From assembly GCA_002068715.1 (NCBI GenBank), contig MWAR01000331.1:1-5387 (forward strand): 5,387 nucleotides of DNA, given 5' to 3'. Origin of the DNA: a bacterium ADurb.Bin374 (lineage in GTDB: Bacteria; Riflebacteria; Ozemobacteria; Ozemobacterales; Ozemobacteraceae). This document shows positions 1 to 5,097 of the stretch, piece after piece; positions within the stretch are counted from its first letter, which is position 1, and each line of letters opens with the position of its first letter. The translations under genes and the position numbers were made by a program. The notes beneath the pieces were generated by a model. It ran no database searches, had not been told where the DNA came from, and saw nothing but the letters and a program-made list of their open reading frames with translations.

Positions 1-889
1 CGACCAGGATGACGTGCGTGAACGGCTTGGTGTTGAATTCGCCCTGGAGATACGCCTTCACGGCCTCCGGCGTCGCGCCGCCGATCTCACCGAGCTTCAC
101 GACATGCGTCTCGACGCCGCACTTGAGCTTCCAGACCATCAGAGGCATGACGGCGTCTGCAAACTCGTCAGGGGTGACGATCACCAGCCGACCGTTCTCG
201 CCGAGACGCTGCAGCCGCTGAGCCATGGGCGCGAAGTTGCGGAACGCTTTTTTGTATAGCGGTTCGAATACACTCGAAATGACGGAGTTCCGCCGCTGGC
301 CCGAAGGGGCACCCGCGACCCCGGTTTCGAGGCGAACACGGAAACTCTTGTAGACCCTGATCTGGTTTTTGACCGGATTGTATTGCACCGGCGAGAAAAT
401 CATCCGGACACCGCGCACATCGCGGAACACGAAAGGCTTTTCGATCCTGACCAGGTCTTTGTCGGCGGGAATCCAGGCATCACGCTCGTAGATCTTTCCG
501 AATTCATAGGGAACCGAGGAAGGGTCTTCCGATCGCGACAGCGCCCCACGACTCGGCAGGATCGTTCCGTCGACCGAAATCGTCTCGAACGCGCTGTCGA
601 AGACCTTCACCGACGGTTTCCCCTCGTTCTGGACCATGAGGAACGTTGAAATGACCGGCAGCTCAGGCTCGCCTTTCACGAGGGTCGGGCAGGCATCCTT
701 CATGTACAGCGCCGTCACCGGCCGCCGCTGAATCTGCAGCTTCGTGAAACGAAGCGCCGGCACGGACACGGTCACATCCGTATTGAAGCTTCGATCCACG
801 CTCACGTCGATTGCCGCGCCCGCCGCCGCGGCGACGGCGACCATCGCACCGCACACAGCCGCCCGCAGGAAGGTACCCATTGAGTTCAT
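1..889 (-). CDS. Secreted gingipain-like (peptidase C25 family) cysteine protease, N-terminal part, truncated by window edge
   Basis: The frame is open from the ATG at 889 to the left edge, giving 296 visible residues without a stop. Residues 1-26 look like a Sec signal peptide: a short N-region with R9, an Ala/Val-rich core, and a cleavage site near AGAA before I27. Residues 27 to about 225 resemble the C25 propeptide: beta-rich, with a KGEPELPVI segment at 73-81 and an FSPVQYNPVKNQIRVYKSF segment at 165-183 of the kind that precedes C25 catalytic domains. Residues 233-296 match the start of the gingipain-type catalytic fold: GRLVIVTPDEF, then PLMVWKLKCG, then the strand THVILV at the edge, where family members continue with GD. 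The catalytic His and Cys lie outside the window, so activity cannot be judged. The start is supported by GGAGG at 901-897, seven bases before the ATG; M4 is a weaker alternative. The gene is divergent from the HEAT/membrane gene. Family members are exported, autoprocessed cysteine endopeptidases. Other C25-like surface proteins without protease activity remain possible. Confidence 0.82.
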   Translation of the reverse strand, partial: MNSMGTFLRAAVCGAMVAVAAAAGAAIDVSVDRSFNTDVTVSVPALRFTKLQIQRRPVTALYMKDACPTLVKGEPELPVISTFLMVQNEGKPSVKVFDSAFETISVDGTILPSRGALSRSEDPSSVPYEFGKIYERDAWIPADKDLVRIEKPFVFRDVRGVRMIFSPVQYNPVKNQIRVYKSFRVRLETGVAGAPSGQRRNSVISSVFEPLYKKAFRNFAPMAQRLQRLGENGRLVIVTPDEFADAVMPLMVWKLKCGVETHVVKLGEIGGATPEAVKAYLQGEFNTKPFTHVILV

Positions 890-896
890 CCGAATG

Positions 897-901
897 CCTC
901 C
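897..901 (-). promoter_or_regulatory. Shine-Dalgarno site of the C25 peptidase gene
   Basis: The minus strand reads GGAGG, then a seven-base spacer, then the ATG at 889. This fixes the start of a gene whose 3' part is missing from the window and favours it over the in-frame ATG at 880. Confidence 0.7.
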
Positions 902-1021
902 GTTTCCGCTGATCGTGACGATCACGGACAGAATGAAAAAAACCGTCCGTTATAAGCAATTGAAATGCCATCGGAGTTTTCGGCTTTCCAGGCCTTCTCT
1001 GCTCGATTCCTGCCGGGAATG

Positions 1022-1037
1022 TGCCGAATTATCGGCA
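1022..1037. repeat. Perfect inverted repeat TGCCGAATTATCGGCA, candidate operator
   Basis: Two six-base arms (TGCCGA and TCGGCA) flank the four-base centre ATTA. The dyad is extended outward by AT/AT pairs after one mismatch. It ends 49 bases before the HEAT/membrane gene start and 133 bases from the peptidase start. The short AT centre and two-fold symmetry are typical of a site for a dimeric repressor, and the position suits control of the plus-strand gene. It has no U-tract, so a terminator is unlikely. The regulator is unknown and the operator role is inference. Confidence 0.4.
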
Positions 1038-1086
1038 TATCCGGCGAAAGATTCGATCATTTTCCCGAGTATGATAGGATACACAC

Positions 1087-2670
1087 ATGCCGATTACCGA
1101 TACCGTGTCAGCGACCTGGACGGAGTTCGCCCGGCTGCTTCTCGAAAAGGGCAGCGACAGCGATCAGCAGGCCATTCTCAACACGATCGGCGCGCATGAG
1201 GGCCTCACCCCGCTCGACGCGGACCTTCTCCTGCCGATCGTGACGGAGCTTCTTCTCGATCCCGATCCGCATGTCCGTTACTTCGCCAGAAAAGCCCGCA
1301 ACAAGCTCGACCAGCAGGTCTCGCCCCAGCGTCGCGCCGCGGAACTGGCATCGGAGGCGAAAAAAGACGCCACCACGGACACGGTCCATCTCACCCGCCA
1401 GGAAATCCTGCTGAACAAAATGCGCCTCGGAAGCCGGTATGTGGCTTTCGAAGCGATCGACCGGCTCATCGAAAGCGAAGTTCCCTCCCTGGCAGGCCCG
1501 ATGCTCGAGTTCCTGGCCGCCGAAACGGATCTCTTCAAGATTTCCTTTCTCGTGAAGCGCCTTCCCAGATTGAATGACCCACGCATCCCGGCGGCACTCG
1601 AGCCATTTCTCCGGCATCACGATCCGCGGGTTGTCGCGAATACGCTCGAAGGCCTGAGCCTCTGTCGCACGCCGCATCTCCGTGATGAGTTCGTGCGGCT
1701 GACCGCCTCGCCGGACAACCGCGTGAAAGCGGCGGCCGTCCGCACGCTGTATGCCTACGAACCCCACCTGGCCGAGCGGCGCATCCAGGACATGCTCGAA
1801 AACCCCTCGATCGCGATGCAGGATTCGGGCGTCTACCTTCTGCGAACCATCCGCCCTCCACGGCTGAACGCACTCATGGAAATCCCCCTCTCGTCGAAAT
1901 TTCCATCGATCCGCCTTCTCGCCCTCGAAATTCCGAAACACTCTCACACGCTCGAGGTGTCCGAACCAACGACGACCGGCACACCGCTCACCATTCACTA
2001 CGCCGACAAAGGCCTCATTTCCAGCCTTCTCGTCGCAACATTCCTCGTGATGACATCGTCGTATTTTTCGGAGATCCAGTCGTTCCTGATTCTCCTCGTT
2101 CTCGGAGCGGCGCTAGCATCCACCGCAAAGAACCGGCCGAGTTCCCTCTTGCGGGCGGTCATCTCCACCGGCATCATCGCCTGCGGCATCTGGGGTGACG
2201 GCACGCTTCTCGCCGTTCCGGCGCTTCTCGCCGTCTGGCATCCGGCCCATCATTCGGAAGACGATCGTCTGCCCCGCATCTCGGCCTGGACATTCGCTCT
2301 CATCGCGACTCTCCTCGCGCAACTGATCACCGGGTTCTTTCCCGAACTGGCGGATATCGCAGCCCGGGCAGGCGTTGCCGGAGCCGGTCCGATCGGCGAT
2401 TTTCGGGCCATCGCAGCCCAGGATGCCCGTTTCGCCGGTTTCATCTTCACGATTGTCGCCACCGCGAGCTACATCCTCCTCCATATCAACGAGTGGTATT
2501 CCAGCCCGCAGTTCCGGGGAGGAAACACCCGCAGGCTCCTTATTTTCTTCGCACTCGCATTGGGAGCGGTCATCCTCATGAGCTTCGGCCGCCTCTGGAA
2601 TCTTCGTTTCAACCTTGTCTCCCTCGGAGTCACCGACCCGATACAACTTTTTCGTCTCCCGGGGAAATAG
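1087..2670 (+). CDS. HEAT-repeat protein with C-terminal multi-pass membrane domain, function unknown
   Basis: This 527-residue protein has no signal peptide. Residues about 40-285 are a run of amphipathic helix pairs of HEAT/PBS-lyase-like type. Examples are LLLPIVTELLLDPDPHVRYF (48-66), PAALEPFLRHHDPRVVANTL (168-188) and the VRLTASPDNRVKAAAVRTL stretch (203-221), with the recurring Asp-Pro-x-Val-Arg turn at 58-64 and 179-182. Residues about 76-105 form a charged linker. From about 309 on there are roughly six or seven hydrophobic segments (309-327, 330-346, 354-369, 372-385, 399-418, 448-466, 482-503). A loop at 386-398 is His/Asp-rich and one at 419-447 is Ala/Gly-rich. The layout suggests a cytoplasmic helical scaffold anchored to the inner membrane, probably for protein-protein contacts; this is inference. 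The start is supported by AGGA at 1076-1079, seven bases upstream. No enzyme motif was recognised. The gene stands alone on its strand. Confidence 0.85.
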   Translation: MPITDTVSATWTEFARLLLEKGSDSDQQAILNTIGAHEGLTPLDADLLLPIVTELLLDPDPHVRYFARKARNKLDQQVSPQRRAAELASEAKKDATTDTVHLTRQEILLNKMRLGSRYVAFEAIDRLIESEVPSLAGPMLEFLAAETDLFKISFLVKRLPRLNDPRIPAALEPFLRHHDPRVVANTLEGLSLCRTPHLRDEFVRLTASPDNRVKAAAVRTLYAYEPHLAERRIQDMLENPSIAMQDSGVYLLRTIRPPRLNALMEIPLSSKFPSIRLLALEIPKHSHTLEVSEPTTTGTPLTIHYADKGLISSLLVATFLVMTSSYFSEIQSFLILLVLGAALASTAKNRPSSLLRAVISTGIIACGIWGDGTLLAVPALLAVWHPAHHSEDDRLPRISAWTFALIATLLAQLITGFFPELADIAARAGVAGAGPIGDFRAIAAQDARFAGFIFTIVATASYILLHINEWYSSPQFRGGNTRRLLIFFALALGAVILMSFGRLWNLRFNLVSLGVTDPIQLFRLPGK

Positions 2671-2693
2671 GCCGTACATATTTTCGCCATTCA

Positions 2694-2792
2694 GTGTACA
2701 CCCGTCTTCGTCTCACACCCTGCCGCTCACGGAAACCGGGCTGTACACTTTACGAATAATATATTATGTAAACGCACGATTCTCGTGTACAC
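2694..2792. repeat. Cluster of three GTGTACAC-type palindromes
   Basis: Exact GTGTACAC occurs at 2694-2701 and 2785-2792, with a one-base variant (CTGTACAC) at 2741-2748. Centre-to-centre spacing is 47 and 44 bases. A fourth copy, extended to CGGTGTACACCG, sits at 3001-3012 inside the amylase terminator. I found no exact copy elsewhere in the window. The copies could be binding sites of a dimeric protein or remnants of a repeat unit; neither is proven. Confidence 0.5.
2749..2772. repeat. AT-rich inverted repeat
   Basis: The core ATAATATATTAT (2756-2767) is a perfect 12-base palindrome. It is flanked by TTTAC (2749-2753) and GTAAA (2768-2772), which also pair if a two-base GA bulge is allowed on the left. 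It is a conspicuous AT island in otherwise GC-rich DNA, between the second and third GTGTACAC copies. It could be a protein-binding site or a promoter core, but no matching gene follows on either strand. Confidence 0.4.
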
Positions 2793-2862
2793 CGCTTTTC
2801 CCATCGTTCCTTTTTCACAGGCGTTACTTAATCCTGAAAAAAAGCCAATTTTCGCGTTTCCG

Positions 2863-2924
2863 CGGTGGCGAGCCCGTCGAACCACGAGCAGCTCTCGCCC
2901 TCTTCGGCGAAAGTTCAGGGCGAA
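2863..2924. repeat. Degraded REP-like palindromic element
   Basis: The left half holds GTGG (2865-2868) and CCAC (2882-2885) around GCGAGCCCGTCGAA. The right half holds the seven-base arms TCGCCCT (2895-2901) and AGGGCGA (2917-2923), with an inner TTCG/CGAA pair. The strings GTCGAACCACG and TTCAGGGCGAAC closely resemble the halves of dispersed GTCGAAC / CTCAGGGCGAAC palindromes that I recall from intergenic regions of many bacterial genomes. The family assignment is from memory and only one imperfect copy is present here. Confidence 0.4.
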
Positions 2925-2983
2925 CAGGTTGTTTTCGTTACCAGGACTCAATGATGCAGGTCGACGTCGTAGGATCAGGGCCC

Positions 2984-3028
2984 AAAAAAACGCCCGCCCA
3001 CGGTGTACACCGCGTGCGGGCGTTCTTT
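2984..3028 (-). terminator. Intrinsic terminator of the amylase gene, possibly bidirectional
   Basis: AACGCCCGC (2989-2997) pairs with GCGGGCGTT (3016-3024). The dyad continues inward, with two mismatches, to the self-complementary CGGTGTACACCG at 3001-3012; the whole structure shares one centre at 3006.5. Read on the minus strand, the stem begins 17 bases after the amylase stop codon and ends in a run of seven T (2990-2984). On the plus strand the stem is followed by the weaker TTCTTT, so it may also end transcripts from the HEAT/membrane gene. Confidence 0.88.
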
Positions 3029-3041
3029 CCGATTTCGGAAA

Positions 3042-4364
3042 TCAGCGTCTGTTTCTGGCCGTTTTTTTCCCCCAGACGGCATACTGTTCGCCGCTCGCCA
3101 GGAGCTCGAACGCCGGACCTGGATTCCAGTCGTTTCGGCCGAGCTTCACGGCGAGGTTCTCATCGACGATTGCCGCATAGAGGTCCTGCTCGGCTTTGAC
3201 GATCTCCAGCTTGCTCGTGGAGCGAATTCCGCATTTCCGACGCGCATCTACGAGCTTCCGGATGGGATCGCGAAGTTTCCAGTCGTAGACGTGTTCCCAG
3301 AAGAGGCAGGGCGTTCCCGGGTGGGCCAGGATGTAGGCATACCCCTGCATCACTTTTTCCGAGGGGAACGGCCAGTGGTTCTGCTGGGAACCGGTATCGT
3401 GATTGTCGAGGAAGGTGACGGCGCGAGCAGGCCACCAGCCGATCAGGCCGGACGCTTTTCCCTGGGAATCGCGGAGACGCCAGTATTCGCCGTTCACCGC
3501 GACCTGGAGGATGCCCTTGGTGGTGAAGTCGAAGACGGTCGCCTTGTCGCCGGCCTTGTCGAGCCAATCACACAAGACCTGACGATGGGCGTTCTGGTCG
3601 GGGTTCAGGTAGGAGCCGTTGAAGGACATGTTCGTCCAGATTTCGCCGACCGAAAAATACGGCGTCGTCGCCTTATTATAGAGAGCGGTATATTCCGGAC
3701 CGTATCCGCGGCTGAAATCGTATCGCCAACCTGAAAACCCCATTTTTTTGAGCCATTTCAGCCATTCGACGACGTCGGCCTGAACCGTCGAGTTCGCATG
3801 GTCGATATCCGGAGCCGGGCCGAAATTGTCGCCCGAATCGCGGCTTCCTCTGCCGCCATATTCGCCGGCGCAGATCATCTGAGCATCCCAACGGGCTTTC
3901 CCAGATGCGAAGTTGTAGATATTCCAGACGCCTCCGGAATCCTGGTGGCTGGCGCAGCGATGGTTGATCACGATGTCGGCGATCGGTTTCAGCCCTGCCT
4001 GGTTCAGCTTGACCAGGCAGGCGACGAGCTGGTCCTGGTCGCCGTAAAACGTCGGACTCTCAGCGGTTCCGACGTCGTAGTAGTCGCCCGGAAGATACCC
4101 CTGCGGGCTGACCGAACGCGAAACTGGCGGCAGCCATACCATCGTGACGCCCAGCTCGGCGAGGTCGGCGGCACGCTCGCCGATCAGCCTGTACCATTTA
4201 CTGGGAGTGCCTCTCGACTGGGAATTCCAGCCAAAGGCCTGGATCATGATCTCCCTGTCGCCCGAGGCTCTTCCCGCCGCAGTTGCGGAACCGGAAAGCA
4301 GCGCCATGAAAAAAGCGGCGGCCGTCAGAATCGCAACGGAAAATCGTCGGAATCCAGTATTCAT
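3042..4364 (-). CDS. Secreted alpha-amylase, GH13 plant-type subfamily (GH13_6-like)
   Basis: This predicted endo-acting alpha-1,4-glucanase of starch or glycogen has 440 residues. Residues 1-29 form a signal peptide with Arg6/Arg7, a hydrophobic core and ATA before cleavage, so it is exported. The (beta/alpha)8 barrel follows. Conserved regions are DIVINHR (130-136), GWRYDF with nucleophile D216, VGEIWT with acid/base E241, and FLDNHDT with D323; all catalytic residues are intact. GVTMVWLPP, SVSPQGYLPGDYYDV (85-99), EKVMQGYAYILAHPGTPCLF and the C-terminal beta-sheet domain (about 380-433, ending EQYAVWGKK) match plant amylases rather than the classical bacterial liquefying type. Length is normal for that subfamily, with no starch-binding module. 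The frame stays open upstream to an ATG at 4451, but that start would overlap the previous gene and bury the signal peptide, so the ATG at 4364 is preferred. The gene lies 62 bases after the zinc-ribbon gene and has its own likely promoter and terminator. Confidence 0.93.
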   Translation of the reverse strand: MNTGFRRFSVAILTAAAFFMALLSGSATAAGRASGDREIMIQAFGWNSQSRGTPSKWYRLIGERAADLAELGVTMVWLPPVSRSVSPQGYLPGDYYDVGTAESPTFYGDQDQLVACLVKLNQAGLKPIADIVINHRCASHQDSGGVWNIYNFASGKARWDAQMICAGEYGGRGSRDSGDNFGPAPDIDHANSTVQADVVEWLKWLKKMGFSGWRYDFSRGYGPEYTALYNKATTPYFSVGEIWTNMSFNGSYLNPDQNAHRQVLCDWLDKAGDKATVFDFTTKGILQVAVNGEYWRLRDSQGKASGLIGWWPARAVTFLDNHDTGSQQNHWPFPSEKVMQGYAYILAHPGTPCLFWEHVYDWKLRDPIRKLVDARRKCGIRSTSKLEIVKAEQDLYAAIVDENLAVKLGRNDWNPGPAFELLASGEQYAVWGKKTARNRR

Positions 4365-4369
4365 CTCAA

Positions 4370-4375
4370 CCCCCC
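4370..4375 (-). promoter_or_regulatory. Ribosome-binding site that sets the amylase start
   Basis: The minus strand has six consecutive G, five bases before the ATG at 4364. It is a G-rich variant of the Shine-Dalgarno sequence. Together with the signal peptide beginning at this ATG, it argues against the upstream in-frame ATGs at 4382 and 4451. Confidence 0.55.
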
Positions 4376-4393
4376 GGTACATACGCTCTTTTA

Positions 4394-4402
4394 AGTATAT
4401 CA
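4394..4402 (-). promoter_or_regulatory. Probable extended -10 promoter of the amylase gene
   Basis: The minus strand reads TGATATACT, which fits an extended -10 element (TG, one base, then TATACT, one change from TATAAT). Transcription would start near 4387, giving a leader of about 23 bases before the ATG. No good -35 is seen at the usual distance, which extended -10 promoters tolerate. The short AT-rich stretch is unusual for the surrounding DNA. If real, it uncouples the amylase from the zinc-ribbon operon upstream. Confidence 0.42.
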
Positions 4403-4426
4403 AAAAGAACAAGGGGGATGGTTCCG

Positions 4427-5080
4427 TCATTTTTTCAGGCGACACCCGCATTCACGGCAGAAAGCGTCGTCTCCGGACACGGCGTTTCCGCATTCAGGGC
4501 AAAAAGTCTTCTTCACGATTTTCGCCCCGCATGCGGCGCAGAACTTCCCACCCCCGGTCTTTTCGCCGCAGGAAGGACAGACCAATTGCTTATCGGTTTT
4601 CACATCGATCTTCCTGCCGCGGGCGCGGCCTTCTATCTCCGCCGCCTCGACCGCCGCATCCACTTCACCCCTGGCCTTGGCGGCCCCGACTTCCGCATCG
4701 ACATCCGGGGCGCACTGCAGGCACAGACCGCGCGAGACGTTCCAGCAGCGGTCGCAGACATATTGGGAACACTTGCCGCACCGGTGAAAATGGTGGCAAG
4801 CCATCTTGATCGCATCGCGGAACGCGCTGTCCCGGGCCGTTCCAAAGCCGGATTCGGCCATTCCGTCCACCATATCCCCCACTCCACCGAGCAAACCTCC
4901 GAGGAGTTCGGATGCCTTGCCAAGCCAGCCTGAAGCCTGACCCCGCCGGTAAGGGACGAACGGTGTGCGCCATGCGTCATTACAGCATTCACACCGGAAC
5001 TCGAACTGAAATCCAGCATTGACGCCGGATTCCCTGGAAAGATCTTCGTAATTGTCGCCGAATTTGATTTCTTCAGACAT
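4427..5080 (-). CDS. Multi-zinc-ribbon protein, function unknown
   Basis: This 217-residue soluble protein has no signal peptide. Cysteine pairs mark about four metal-binding knuckle sets. They are C30/C33 (probably with C101/C104); C109/C112 with C120/C123; C168/C171 with C181/C184; and C194/C197 with C208/C211. The last two have the form CPxCG...FCxxCG of tandem double-zinc-ribbon (DZANK-like) domains. H96, H97 and H99 precede C101. Residues 51-75 are a Gly/Leu-rich, possibly membrane-associating or flexible stretch, and 126-158 are an Ala/Glu-rich helix. The N-terminal ESGVNAGFQFEFRCECC region recalls a family of bacterial zinc-ribbon proteins that I know only as uncharacterised. Such ribbons often bind proteins or nucleic acids; the target here is unknown. 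The start ATG has AGGA at 5088-5085 with a short four-base spacer. It follows the partial upstream gene by 17 bases, implying an operon. Confidence 0.85.
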   Translation of the reverse strand: MSEEIKFGDNYEDLSRESGVNAGFQFEFRCECCNDAWRTPFVPYRRGQASGWLGKASELLGGLLGGVGDMVDGMAESGFGTARDSAFRDAIKMACHHFHRCGKCSQYVCDRCWNVSRGLCLQCAPDVDAEVGAAKARGEVDAAVEAAEIEGRARGRKIDVKTDKQLVCPSCGEKTGGGKFCAACGAKIVKKTFCPECGNAVSGDDAFCRECGCRLKK

Positions 5081-5097
5081 AGGTTCCTATCCGCGTT

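Larger units (their letters stand above)
890..1086. promoter_or_regulatory. Divergent intergenic control region between the peptidase and HEAT/membrane genes
   Basis: This 197-base spacer separates two head-to-head genes, so both promoters should lie in it. It holds three perfect inverted repeats: TGATCG/CGATCA (910-924, three-base loop), ACGGAC/GTCCGT (924-929 and 945-950, 15-base loop containing an A-tract on the plus strand) and TGCCGA/TCGGCA (1022-1037, four-base loop). A -10-like TATAAC lies on the minus strand at 954-949, but I see no good -35 for it. On the plus strand a TTGAAA at 960-965 has no matching -10, and TATGAT at 1070-1075 lies too close to the start codon to be convincing. 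The presence of promoters is inferred from gene orientation; their exact positions are not established. Confidence 0.5.
2671..2983. other. Gene-free interval with palindromes and a REP-like element
   Basis: This convergent interval lies between the HEAT/membrane stop and the amylase terminator. Open frames crossing it have low-complexity, Arg/Ser-rich translations, no ribosome-binding site and no recognisable domain, so I call no gene. It contains three GTGTACAC-type palindromes, an AT-rich dyad at 2749-2772 and a degraded REP-like element at about 2863-2924, listed separately. No convincing terminator is seen directly after the HEAT/membrane gene, so its transcript may run to the hairpin at 2989-3024. 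Confidence 0.6.

Noticed and set aside
663..971. 102-codon minus-strand frame over the peptidase 5' end
   Set aside because: It is in a different frame from the signal peptide and C25 propeptide. Its translation is Arg-rich with no domain, and the GGAGG-supported start at 889 is better.
1070..1075. TATGAT as a -10 box for the HEAT/membrane gene
   Set aside because: It lies only 11 bases before the ATG and overlaps the region of the AGGA ribosome-binding site. It would give a nearly leaderless transcript, and there is no matching -35.
1108..1998. 296-codon open frame on the minus strand opposite the HEAT/membrane gene
   Set aside because: It is antisense to a gene with clear domain structure and its translation is Arg/Gly/Glu-rich without domains. 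It is explained by GC-rich codon bias of the real gene.
2113..2679. 188-codon minus-strand frame over the membrane half of the HEAT protein
   Set aside because: It is highly charged, low-complexity and antisense to the hydrophobic segments, as expected for a shadow of membrane-protein codons.
2727..2951. Small minus-strand protein of 74 codons in the gene-free interval
   Set aside because: There is no ribosome-binding site, the composition is Arg-rich, and it overlaps the REP-like element and AT palindrome. Such repeats commonly give spurious frames.
3003..3734. 243-codon open frame on the plus strand opposite the amylase
   Set aside because: It starts inside the terminator hairpin and has no ribosome-binding site. 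It mirrors a gene with all catalytic motifs intact.
4365..4451. N-terminal extension of the amylase to the ATG at 4451
   Set aside because: It would overlap the zinc-ribbon gene by 25 bases, span the likely promoter and displace the signal peptide from the N-terminus.
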